A program made the position numbers and the translations under genes. Of a stretch of 64,000 bases of DNA, positions 21,753 to 33,200 are shown piece after piece. Each line of letters begins with the position of its first letter. Position 1 is the stretch's first letter. Source of the DNA: Dryas octopetala. Lineage: Eukaryota; Streptophyta; Magnoliopsida; Rosales; Rosaceae. The notes below the pieces were generated by a model. The model ran no database searches and had not been told where the DNA came from. It saw nothing but the letters and a program-made list of their open reading frames with translations. The stretch is taken from contig OY992835.1 of NCBI GenBank assembly GCA_963921425.1, forward strand, positions 11,966,001 through 12,030,000. The letters run 5' to 3'.

Positions 21753-22604
21753 ATGAAGATGATGATGGAGAAGAAAGTCGAGATTCGAAGGGTTTGGCAG
21801 CACAATTTAGCACTCGAATTTGCTCTAATTCAGAGCATAATGCCTCTCTACCCCATTATCTCCTTAGACACTGAATTTCCAGGCACAGTTTTCCAACCCA
21901 ACAAAAACCACTCTCTCTCACAAACACCTGCACACAAGTACCAGCTCATGAAGGCCAATGTGGACGCCATGAAGATCATCCAATTGGGCCTCACCCTCTC
22001 CGACCCGGACGGAAACTTACCCGATTTGGGGACCCATTCTTGCTGCTACATATGGGAGTTCAACTTCAGAGACTTCGACATTGACCATGACCTTCAAAAC
22101 AGAGACTCCATCGACTTACTTAAGCGCCAAGGCATCAATTTCTTGCAAAACAGAGAGATGGGTATTTGTTCTTTGGACTTTTCAAGGCTCATCCTGACTA
22201 CTGGGCTGGTCTTCAATGGCTCCCTCTTGACATGGGTCACCTTCCACAGTGCTTATGATTTTGGGTTCTTGGTCAAGATTCTGAGTCAGAGACAGTTGCC
22301 TGAGGACATTGGTGAGTTCATGAGGCTGGTGGGGTTGTTCTTTGGGCCCAGAGTGTATGACATCAAGTACATGATGAGGTTCTGTGAAGGACTTTATGGG
22401 GGTTTGGAGAGGGTGGCCAGAACACTTGAGGTTGACAGAGCTGCTGGGAAGAGTCATCAGGCTGGTTCTGATAGTCTCTTGACTTTGCAAACCTTTATGA
22501 GGCTTAAGGATGTGTATTTCAGAGGTGACAACAGAGGGATAAAGAATTGTAATTTGAATGGGTTTCAAGGGGTTTTGTATGGTTTGGAAGTTGAGGCCCA
22601 TTAA
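21753..22604 (+). CDS. CAF1: CCR4-associated factor 1 (CAF1/POP2) poly(A) deadenylase, 283 aa
   Basis: Intronless gene for a DEDDh-type 3'-5' exoribonuclease, the catalytic CAF1 subunit of the CCR4-NOT complex that shortens mRNA poly(A) tails in the cytoplasm. The protein starts with VEIRRVWQHNL, typical of the family. The metal-binding residues are all visible: Asp39 and Glu41 in SLDTEFPG, Asp169 in TFHSAYDFGFL, and His235 with Asp240 in HQAGSDSLLT. Length is normal. Intronless CAF1 genes of this type (Arabidopsis CAF1-9/-11-like) are often stress-induced; that is family knowledge, not seen here. Several ATGs cluster at the start (codons 1, 3, 4, 5), so the exact initiator is uncertain by a few residues. 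Confidence 0.94.
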   Translation: MKMMMEKKVEIRRVWQHNLALEFALIQSIMPLYPIISLDTEFPGTVFQPNKNHSLSQTPAHKYQLMKANVDAMKIIQLGLTLSDPDGNLPDLGTHSCCYIWEFNFRDFDIDHDLQNRDSIDLLKRQGINFLQNREMGICSLDFSRLILTTGLVFNGSLLTWVTFHSAYDFGFLVKILSQRQLPEDIGEFMRLVGLFFGPRVYDIKYMMRFCEGLYGGLERVARTLEVDRAAGKSHQAGSDSLLTLQTFMRLKDVYFRGDNRGIKNCNLNGFQGVLYGLEVEAH

Positions 22605-23565
22605 TTTAGCTAGTTTTGCTACCATTGTAAATTTGTAATTGAGCTTATTTTTGTATCTTTGATCGGTATTAGCAAGGAATGGAGAATTTTCAATTTTGTT
22701 GTAATTTTGTAGGGGGCATGTTAATTTTTCTGGTATTGACTCATTGACTTTTTTTTTTTCCCCTTAAGAAATCAAAGAGTTTTTCCCAACTCGCACTCAG
22801 ATTTTCATACAAAAAAATTGAATTTTCTCAACTCTTTAGAATTGAAAACTCGTATTTTGTTCAACATTTAGCGCTAAACAACATAATATGATTCATTCCT
22901 CAAAATCAATCGTGTTTAAAATACAATTCTATTTTAAGAGAGTCAAAAACTCCATTTAGTCATGTTCACTAAACGGAACTCTAAACAAAGAACCAACCCC
23001 GTGCTCTGTCTCATATACTATTATACTATGAGTATAACATGTTGAAATATTTTATGAACAATATAGAGTTATATTTGACAAAAAAAAAATATAGAGTTAT
23101 AACTTATAAGGATCCGGGGGTCAAAGAATATGGTGGAGGAAGAGAAAGAGGTGGGCGGGTGGGTGGAAATCATGCTAGGATTATTTTAGAAATATGGTTA
23201 GGAAGAATGACTTATTATTTTAAAAAACTGGTGGAGATATAATATAAAAATAATACAAGGGTGAGATGAGGATGACAATAGTCACAATATATGTCATCTC
23301 TATCGACATTCTATGACACTTCCCTAATGTGTTGAGATGAGTAAAACACCCACCCCATACTTTTTAATGATAAATAAATTGATTTCTTATAATGAAATCA
23401 ACTCAGTTTACATTATAATGTTTGTTCAAACGCCTAATTATACTGGATTGTAAGTGAATGACAATTACAAGCTTAGTGGTCGAACACTTACATCGAAAGT
23501 TTGAATACTCACCCAAAAAACTAAAAAGTGGACGACCTATATTGTCTTTTTAATCTATTATCTTT
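22605..23565. other. Intergenic region downstream of CAF1
   Basis: Presumed CAF1 3'-UTR followed by AT-rich sequence. Nothing gene-like was found. Confidence 0.45.
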
Positions 23566-23867
23566 AGGACAAAATACATTTTTGGTCTTTGTATTATGGC
23601 TAAGTCACATTTTGGTCCTTGTTATTTCAATTTGCATTTTTCAAAAACTGTGGTTCTATTAATGTCACAATCAGGTTTAAATCGTCAAAATTGTCTATTT
23701 AAGAGGCCATCAGGTGGTGCCACATCAGTATTTTTCGTCTCGATTTAATGGATTGAACCTGATTGCGATTCTAATAAAAACACGGTTCTTAAAATAAGCA
23801 AATTGAAATAACGGGGACCAAAATGCGACTCAGTCATAATATAGGGACCAAAAACGTCTTTCGGCCT
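23566..23867. mobile_element. MITE, about 300 bp, AGGMC...TTTTTGGTC termini (copy 1)
   Basis: Left end AGGACAAAATACATTTTTGG and right end, read on the other strand, AGGCCGAAAGACGTTTTTGG form terminal inverted repeats; the arms continue with TATTATG, TTATTTCAATTTGC and CACAATCAGGTT. A direct repeat TTATCTTT flanks both ends (23558-23565 and 23867-23874), so the target duplication is 7-8 bp. No coding capacity. A related element lies at 44674-45010. Confidence 0.75.
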
Positions 23868-24513
23868 TATCTTTATTGTTTTTAAGGGTTTCTCCTTATT
23901 TGTTCATCTATTTTTTTGTAAGAGAACAAAAAACCATATTTTTTAATTGGTCATTTTTTTGCTCAAGTACCAATTTAGCCATCAACTATTGATGATATTT
24001 CAACTGGGTCTACAACCATAAACATATGAGCAATAGTTAATGAAAGGGGTTCAAATTCACAAAATTACAACTATTTTTATAAATCATTATGTGAGAAATA
24101 TATTTTAAACGGAAAAATGAGAGTGAGTGATGGGCCTGTGTAAGGAGGTAGGTGGACATATATCGAAGATTGGGTGGGATGTGGCATGGAACTTTTGACA
24201 CATAATTAAACATGATACTTTATGATTGACCATGTTGGAACTGTGCATCTTACATAAATCAATTTTTTAATTTAAATATTAGTTTGTCGATGCGATTAAA
24301 AGATTTTGTTGTTCATGAAGCCAGTTGAAATACATCCAATAGTTGGTGGCTAATTTGGTATTGAGTTTTTTTTTTTTTTTTTTTTGTAGATTTTTATTTT
24401 GAAATTGTATTAGGCCATAGGGAGTTAGGGGAAGGTGTTGAGTGTTGAGCTTTTTGACTCGCATCTCCGTATAAAATACACAAATCAATCATATTAAGAA
24501 GGCCAAAAAATAT
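23868..24513. other. Intergenic AT-rich spacer
   Basis: No gene or clear element. Contains a T-homopolymer about 24367-24386. Confidence 0.4.
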
Positions 24514-25661
24514 GAGTAATTTTATTCAATATACCATTTTATTACCCCTAAAACTATTTTGACCCCCTACCCAAAAAATAACTTTTATGACCCTTTTGTA
24601 TTTGAAATGTCAAAAATACCCTCCATATAAAACCTTTTTTTTTTTTCTCTCTCTTCCCCAGCCAACCATTGTCTCTCCCCTCCCTCCCTCCCTCCCTTCC
24701 TCCCTCCCCAGCCAACCATTGCCCCATCATCGCCGCGCCACTCGCCGTAGGTGCCCCCATCTTCCGCCGCTACAGTAGACCTAGCATGCAACAAACTCAG
24801 TAGATCCAATAAACCTAGCAGATGCAGCAGCAAACCCAGTAGATGCAACATCAAATCTAGCAAAATCCAATGAAAAAAAAACTCACGTCGCCCATCAATA
24901 CCCTCTAAATGAGTTTTTCTTTAAATGAATTTTTCTTTAAAGAAACCCAGATTTGGTTGAATTTTTGGTCGCCACATGGTCGAATTTGTGGTCGCCACAT
25001 GACTATAGCACATTCCACCATATGGTGACCACAAATTCAACTATGTGGCAACAAAAAATTCAACCAGATCTGGCTATAGCATATTTCACCATATGGCGAC
25101 CATAAATTCGACCATGTGGCGACAAAAAATTTAACTAGATCTGGCTATAGCACATTCCACCAGATCTGGGTTTTCAATTTTTTTGTTGTTTTTTCAGATT
25201 TTGGTTGGGAGAGAAGATGATGGGTCGCTGGCCGGTGCCCACCACCATCCTCCACCTCCCCTACCGACATCTCATCTTTGTCTCTCTTTCTCTGTCTCTG
25301 TTGTCTCTTTCTCTCATCCCTCTCAACCCATTTAAAGAAAAACCTAAATTTGGGTTTTCGAATTTTGTTTTGTTTTTTCAAATTTGATTTTAGAGAGAAG
25401 GGGAGAGAGATAGAGAGAGGAGATGATGAGCGTTGGCAGGTGATGAATGTCGCTTTTCATGTTTGCTGCAGCTTGCAGGAAGAAGATAGAGGAAACAGCT
25501 GCTACAGTAACTCGAAGATGGAGGAAACAACTGCTATAGTGTATTTGTATAAGGGTATTTTAGTCTGAAAAAAAGGAAAAGGGTCGTAAAAGTTATTTTT
25601 TTGGATTGGGGGTCAAAATAATTTAAGTGGTATTAAAAGGGTATATTGAATAAAATTACTC
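24514..25661. mobile_element. Non-autonomous Mutator-like element, about 1.15 kb
   Basis: The ends are inverted repeats: GAGTAATTTTATTCAATATA at the left and its exact complement at the right, followed on both sides by related sequence (GGTATTAAAAGGG, CAAAATA, AACTTTTATGACCC). Flanking direct repeats AAAAAATAT (24505-24513) and AAAAAGTAT (25662-25670) give a 9-bp target duplication with one mismatch, the size expected for Mutator-like transposons. The core contains CT-rich stretches and tandem 71-bp repeats (about 25003-25145) built on CACCATATGGTGACC. No transposase frame is present, so it would depend on an autonomous partner. Confidence 0.75.
25003..25166. repeat. 71-bp tandem repeat, two copies plus a partial third
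   Basis: Units run from CTATAGCACATTCCACC to CCAGATCTGG, with the second unit altered at several bases and the third cut short after CACATTCCACC. The arrays sit inside the Mutator-like element. The same GTCGCCACATGG words also appear inverted just upstream (24968-25002), so the core is a partial palindrome. Confidence 0.75.
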
Positions 25662-25673
25662 AAAAAGTATAAA

Positions 25674-27063
25674 GCCAGTTTGGTATTGCTGTAGCTTTTT
25701 AAAAAAATAATTTTTGCTGTGCTGTGTGAATAATCAGCTGTGAACTAAATTAGTTGAGCGTTTGGTAAATTGTGTTTTTAAAAGTACTATGAATATAAAA
25801 AATAGAGTCTTACTGTTTGGTAAGTTTTAATATAATCTATTTTAATTGTACATAATGATTAAAATGTACATAATTAATGCTGAAACTATATTTTAAAATC
25901 ATTTGTATGATAACAAATACTTTAGTTTGCATGATTTATACTTTTATTTTAGAAAAGAAATATAAAAATCACTTGGAAAATAAAGATCAACCATTATATA
26001 ATATATAAAAATATATGTTTGGGCTTGTGGTCTTGTGATTATATTTCTCAAACAGCCACCCATCCCAATTATATCATTAAAGCCAAAGTGTATGCAGATA
26101 ATATTAGCACAACCAAAAGAAACTCAAATTTACATACACCCATAGATCATATATGCAATTATGCACCACCAAAGCTATCTGGATATAATTAAATTCAACC
26201 TTGACTGCTGAGTGCTAAGCCTGCTGTTGGGTTCATTTCTCATACTGCAAATGCACAGTCTAATCTTTAATTTTCTTATTCCTTCACTCTCTCAGCCACA
26301 CCAATGGCCACCACCAAACCCCAAAAACTCCCCAAACTCCTTGAAACATCCACCCCAGCATAGACATATCGGTTAGATCCACCTCAGTGTAGATAATTAA
26401 AAATTGCTAGATTTTAAGGACCCAAATTAAATTTGCTAGATTTTAAGAAGTATTGGATCCTCCAATGAGTATTGAACAACTCCAGCCACTATACATAAAA
26501 CTGCAAATGCAAATCAGAAACCAATTTCAGAGGAGTATCCATCTTTTGTGGATCTCTTACTTGCAATCAGAACCCAATTTTACAAACCAAAAAATATCAT
26601 TTTGGACCTTTAAACTGAAATCGGAGAACTTAAGCCTATTCTTAATTCTGACCACCATGTTGTAGCTTAAGGATGTACCTCTTTGTTTTCATGTTCAACG
26701 GAGAAGATGGACGGCTGGAAGAGAGAATGGCTGGATGGGTGTCGAGTGATGGTGGGTTAGGGAAATACGTACAAAAGAGAAAGATGACTGGATGAAAGAA
26801 TGTTATAGTAAGGACAAAAGAGTGTCAATATGAAAATTATTTAAGGGTATTGTTGGTATTCAGAAAGTTTCATTAAAGTCTGCGCATGCTTTCCCAGACA
26901 GTAGATTTGAGAAGCTACCTCTTGCCCGCTTCTCCAATTCGCTGTGAGAGACCCTCCACTTCTATTCAAAGTCGTTTTCCGTATGTTTACCAAACATAAA
27001 AATCATCAATTTTTTTAAAAAAAAGCGCTTTATCTCCCTAAACAGCAACCCCAAACGGAGCCG
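25674..27063. mobile_element. DNA-transposon-like inverted-repeat element, about 1.4 kb (hAT-like, tentative)
   Basis: Left end GCCAGTTTGGTATTGCTGT and right end, on the other strand, GGCTCCGTTTGGGGTTGCTG are inverted repeats of a type seen in plant MITEs. Both continue into A/T runs and to a second shared word (GTTTGGTAA). No transposase frame was found. It begins a few bases after the Mutator-like element and ends about 150 bases upstream of the NUDT3 ATG. Boundaries and superfamily are uncertain. Confidence 0.5.
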
Positions 27064-27083
27064 AATAAGAAAGTTAGCCTAAA

Positions 27084-27148
27084 AAAAAAAAAAAAAAGAA
27101 TAAAGCAGTACATAGCGGCCAAAATAAAAAGAATAAAGCAGTACATGC
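27084..27148 (+). repeat. 39-bp tandem duplication upstream of NUDT3
   Basis: AAAAGAATAAAGCAGTACAT occurs twice, about 38 bases apart, between the transposon-like element and the NUDT3 start codon. It probably lies in the promoter or leader. Confidence 0.7.
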
Positions 27149-27210
27149 GTCAATTTAGAGATTAGAATCAAATACCTGTGTGTAATCGGACTTTGAAGGA
27201 GCTTAGAGCT

Positions 27211-30200
27211 ATGGCGGAAGCTGATGCTCATACACAAGAAGAGCACTTTGACGTCCTCACCATAACTGGTCAGAAGACTGGCATTTCCAAGCCGAGGCAA
27301 GACAAACCCAACCCCCCACTCTCTTTCTTTTTCCTTTTGCTTACCCAACCAAAACAAACTCATTATATTGAAGAAACACGCAAGGAAAGAACTTGTATGA
27401 ATTGCGACAATCTTTTCTTATAATTTCTCGAGAAACTAACCGAATATGTTGTGGAAAAGATATTGATTAAGCAAAGTAATTCAATCGGTTAGTGTTAAGT
27501 AAGTTGAGTTGATCCCAACCCATAGCCTGTCACTGTTCAACTGTGCAGTGTTGTTTCTGTTTCTGCTTTAAAAGAATTTTGTGCTGATGAGCAGTAATTC
27601 TGATTGAAAAGTGTCATTGGTTATGTCACTCTGTATGTTATGATATACTCTTTCAATGAAAATTTTTGATGCCCATGTAGGGGAGAAGTTCATCGAGATG
27701 GGGATTACCATCGAGCTGTTCATGTGTGGATTTTTTCTGAGAGTACACAAGAACTGCTTGTCCAACGACGTGCTGACTGCAAGGATTCATGGGCGGGGTT
27801 CTGGGATATCTCAAGTGCTGGACACATATCCTCCGGTGATTCGTCGCTTGTAACAGCTCGGTAACTAGCTTTGTTGCCATGCTTGTGACTGACTAACAGC
27901 TTGTAATCATATCCATTTCTCTTTATAAGCTTTTGTTTGATGCTCTATTTGCTGGAATTTTGTATCCCTTAAAGAAAGCATCTACAAATTGTAACCCATT
28001 TTGTTACGAAGTCATTTGAGCCGTCCCCTAGGCCTCGCCTTGCTTAATCAACCTACGAATGTAGGATGGGTGGACTATCATTGACAAGCAACGCTGCAGT
28101 GAAGTGTGAATGTGTGATAGTAAGCCTGTTAGGAAATTTGCATGAAGTTTTTAGCACCCCCATTGGTCTGGCCTAGATGTAAATGGTCCCTTCTAAAGGT
28201 TTCTCACTTTCTCAGGTCAAAATATCAACAGCATATGAGGATTTTTTAAGTTAGGGAAGAAGAGAGTGGTTACCCTTTAGTCTTGTGCAGTTTTGACCTC
28301 TATTTGCCTATTTGGGTGGTGAAGTGGGAAAGTAATAGAAGAAGAATTTTTAAGATAGGGAAGAAGAGTGGATTTTGTTGTGGACAAACTTAGATTCCTT
28401 GCCTCCTTATGGTCATCTTTGTCAAAGAACTCTTAAGGATGTTCCTTTTAGTGTGATTCATTCGAATTGGTCAGCTGTTTTGTGCTAAGTGTGGCTGACT
28501 GTATTGTATTTTCTCTTTGGCCTTTGTGTGGCCTCATTGGTTTTGTCCATCTGTTTCGTTCAGATGGACTTTTTGTCCATTTCCTTTTTTAATTTTAAAG
28601 TCATTGGCTGGTAAGTCTTGAGAGCAGCCACTTCATGCTAAATTGCTGAAGGATAGGACCGTATCCAAATTACCCTTCTACAATTCCATGTTAATGTGAC
28701 CAAAAAATGGCCTTTATGATGGAAAAATAAATTATTGGATTCAATTTTTTGTTTTGATAATTATCATGTAAAAGTTACAGGTATATATGTCCATGTTTAC
28801 AGAACAAATCAGCTATGAGTTTGTTCTTCTCATTTTCACCTTTTGAGTTTAGACAGTGAAAAGCCTTATGAGAAAAGAGTTTATTATTGTTTTTTTCCTT
28901 AAAGTTTATCATTTTTTATAAGAACACACTATTTGATTCATGTTCTTCTTCTTAGAAATTACTTTAATTGAGGATACAGTTCAACTCAATGCTTTAACAT
29001 CAAACAATTAACTCTTTTTATTTGGGGCACCAATTTCCAGACCAATAGACAATACAAATTGACTGTAGTGATGTCATATGAGAGCAAGTTTCAAGCTCAT
29101 AAAGTTTTCTAAACTTTCTAGGCTGTCTATAACTTGATTGATAAAACTAGAACAAAATGTACAAAGCTAATATAATCTAAGAAGCTGAAGGTCATACCAG
29201 ATATTCTCTTTTATATTTGTTTTAGAAAACCTTAGTCCCTAATTTCTGAGATTTGGGCCTTAATGAAGAACATGGACCTTGTAGCATAAAGTAGATATAA
29301 GTCTTTTTCCCTTGAATTTAATATTTTTATCTCTGCTCTGATCATTTTAGATGAGGTGCCATTAATATTGACAACAGCAATTATTTGCTTTTCTAATACA
29401 AGCTATACAGTTTTAACTCTTTGATTCAGTCCATTTCTATTATATCTTTTCTTGTTGCTGCTGTTAATGGCTATAAGGAAGCTGACATTGATCATTTTTA
29501 CTTTGCATATTACTTACTTTGGAATTACTATTTATCAATGATTCTCCCTTTTACTTGCACAAGTTGATGCTAATTGAATTTGCATTTTTTCATTCATATA
29601 CATTCTTTTACATTGTCGGCAATTTGTATATACAGAACTGCCTATCTTAGAACATACCTAGTTCTGAATTGAAAGTATTGTATTCTCCTTATTTCCCCTC
29701 GTTGCTCCCCTCCCCCCTGCATGAGACAGTCATACCCTTTCTGTTTCTTTTTGGTTTTTTTTTTTTGGTTAAAAGTTACAGCTTTCTGAACTCAGCTTGT
29801 CACTGAAGCATAGCAATGTATAATTGTGTATTTTCAGGAGGGAGCTTCAGGAAGAGCTTGGTATAATACTTCCAGTGGATGCATTTGAAATGATATTCGT
29901 TTTCCTTCAAAAGTGGTTAGTAGATTAATTCCTATGTTCTATGGTTGGATATATACTTTTGTCTAACAGATTTTATTGTAAACGGTTTTTGTTTTGAATA
30001 ATTGCTATTACTTGTTACTAGGTCTGCACTTTTAATTTTTCTTTTTGTGTTAGTTTGGACACAGATATCCTTGGTTAAAATTCTTTATTGTTATTATCAA
30101 GGGCTATTTCTGGATTTCATCCCTAAACGTACATAATGTATGATTCCTTTGAGTCTTTGATGTTTAGTGCTGTTTAATTAGTCAAATATGAGATGTTATA

Positions 30201-33200
30201 CTTGTAAGGGCTGCGTGAAGTTGTGAAGGTGTTAAGTAGAAATGTTTCAGACAGCAACGAATAATGGCTTGAAGTTCATGATGATGCGTGTTTAGTAGTA
30301 GTTGGGTTAGGATTGGGTGTTCCAACTCCCAAGGATCAACATTAATTTTTTATTTGTTTACAGTAGTAATAGATGAAATAACAAAGGATATACAAGAAGA
30401 CATAGACATTCCATGGTGCATGTTTGCTGATGACATAGTTTTGATGGATACTTCCGTAGAGTCACTTGGTGCAAAGTTAGTAGCATGGACAAATGCATTA
30501 CAGTAAAGGTTTAAGAATGAGTAGAACTATAACAAAATATATGGAGTGCAACTTCAATAGAGACAAAACAATAATAGTTTTAATAACAATACAGGAGCAA
30601 AGGGGTACTCAATCAATTCCGATATTTTGGATCCATAATTCAAAATGACAGGAAAATAGATGATGATACCATATAGAATTAGAACAGGATGGACAAAATG
30701 GAGACAAGGTAGTGGTATGTTTAGGGATAAAAGAATACAAATTAGATTAAAGTTCTGCAGTACTATTCATAGGCCAGCTGTTTTGTATGGGGCAGAATGT
30801 TGGACAGTAAAGTAAAAGCAAGTACAATGCATCCATGGAGAAGAATTAAGAATTTTAAAATGGATGGTATATGTGACTAGAAAATGCAGAATTAAAGAAC
30901 AATATATTAGGGAAAACTTAGGAGTGAAATCCATTATGGATAGAAATGTGAAAGTAGGCTTAGGTGGTATGGGGATATACAAAGGCAACTAGATACGTCT
31001 ATAGTTAAAGGAAGAAAAATTAAAGTAAAAGGTAAAAGATAAAGAAGCCGAGCAAAATTAACATGGGAAGAAGTGACACAAAAGGGTATAAGAAAACTAG
31101 ATCTAAGAGGAAACATTGTATTATTAATTGAAAAGACTGGAAGACGGGAGTCCATGTGGTTAATTACATACAATTAGGACAAAGGCAAGGGTGATAATGA
31201 TGATATGGCGACGATGATTGTATTTTGTTTATACCTAGATCTTCTGTATATTAACTGATGTTGGGTTCACATTTTGAATGCAGTGTGCTACATGATGGGA
31301 AGTTCATCGATAATGAATTCGATGATGTATATTTGGTTACAACTGTAGATCGAATCCCTCTGGAGGCATTTATTCTTCAGGTGAGGAGGGTGATTTAAGT
31401 CAAATAGAAGTTCCAATTGTTTGGTATTCTGCTTTTGCTTTGTATTAAGTTACATTCATGTGTTATATTTATTTGTTATCTTTATTCTATGATACTTCGA
31501 CTTTTCTAGGGAGATCTGTCAGTTGCATTCTCCTTAAGGCAGGAAATATCGTCAATTATTATTAATCATCTCGATTAAACAGTTCAAAGACTAGGGATGA
31601 AAACTAGTACAATCGGAAGATGAGCTGGCTTATATAATATAACAAATGTAACTGTGATTTTGCATGTGAAACCATGTGGCTGAATGATAGTCATCCTGAT
31701 ACTGTTTGCTATGTGGCCTATGCAGCCATGTAAATTCTTGTGAGTATCTGAACATGTCTCTTTTCTCTTTAATGACAGGAATCAGAAGTCTCTGCTGTTA
31801 AATATATTCATTACGAGGAGTATAGAAACTCACTTGCTAAAGAACATCCTGAGTACGTCCCCCGTGACGTAAATGGACAATATGGTCAACTTTTTGACAT
31901 AATTGCAAGGAGGTATGCTATTAAAAAGCATTTTAGGTATAAATTTTCTTATTAATGCGATGGAATAAACCATCCCATGGCTAGCCTATGTGAAGATTCT
32001 TTCTTGTAAGAGTTTAGCTGGTCAAGGAGCAAATGTACTCCTGTTACATGAAGGCTGGATTTAGTTGCATCTCCAAAGAGTTTTCCTTTTCGAAACTTCA
32101 AAACTTTTCAAAGAAACAAGATCTATCTTTTACTTCTTTGGACATAAATCAAAACTTTTTTTTTTTTTTTTTCAGAATTTCCATAAATTTTCTTTCTTTT
32201 TATTGTTCCTCACTATTCATTAAAGTTATGAAATGTTTTTGGGCTGCCATGGAAATAAATTTTCCTTCTGTGATTTAGCTGGCATGAAGAAACATTAATA
32301 ATATATCTATATGTACATATATTATGAAGACTAAAAGACATGTGTCATCTATCCCTATCGACTTCAAATTTTCTGGATATCACTACTTGCTTATGCCAGT
32401 TAGTTGATATTAATTTGGTAAAGGTACAAGGAGAACACTATAGCTCGAAGTATATCAATACAAAAGCAACTCCAACGCTATGCTCCTGTTTCCCTCAATG
32501 CAGAGGTTATTGCCCTTTTGACATTTCTTTCGCTTATTATTCTTTTGCTAAATTGTCTGTTTACTTTATTCCTTTGCTCTTTTCTAAATTTATTTTATTT
32601 AGACAATATTCAGTCATGGTGCAATCTATTTTATATCCTTGACTGTGAATGTTATTTTTTGTTCTCTTTTATCATTTGTTTAAGTCAATTCTGAATTTCA
32701 TTTCACAAGAGGCATTGAAGTTACATAGCCTCACTAAGGATGCCTCACTAAGGATGTGGATATGCAGTTATTAATTTGTAGTCTTACCATTTGCATTGTA
32801 TGTGCATTGCATTTTTATTGTTGTTTTTCTTTTTCTTTCGTCCTTTTCCCCCAAAAATGTAGTTGTTTGGGCGCTAAAAGTGAAGTTCTGCATATTTAAT
32901 TTTCTTGATGCAGTTAACAGGGCTAACAGATGCAGACAGGGAGGCTCTGGCATTACTCGTCAAGGCTGCAACAATTATGGATGAAATCTATTACTTGCAG
33001 GTTGTATGTAGACTCATAAACAAATACATGCATCAACAGAAAGAATAATTAAGCACACGCATAGACCTCTGTATTTGTGCTGCTAAACTGTTTTGATACA
33101 TAAAGATTGTTAGTATGCATGAAAAAGATGATATATACTGCTGCATGGTACATTTGACTATTATTAGTAGTTTGCATTTGTATATACATAGGTAGGAACA

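Noticed and set aside
27178..27210. Upstream in-frame ATG giving a longer NUDT3 N-terminus
   Set aside because: The extension MCNRTLKELRA does not resemble the family; the ATG at 27211 gives the typical MAE... start.
32431..32440. Alternative acceptor for NUDT3 exon 6 after GTACAAG
   Set aside because: It would give an immediate stop; the acceptor at 32422-32423 keeps frame and family length.
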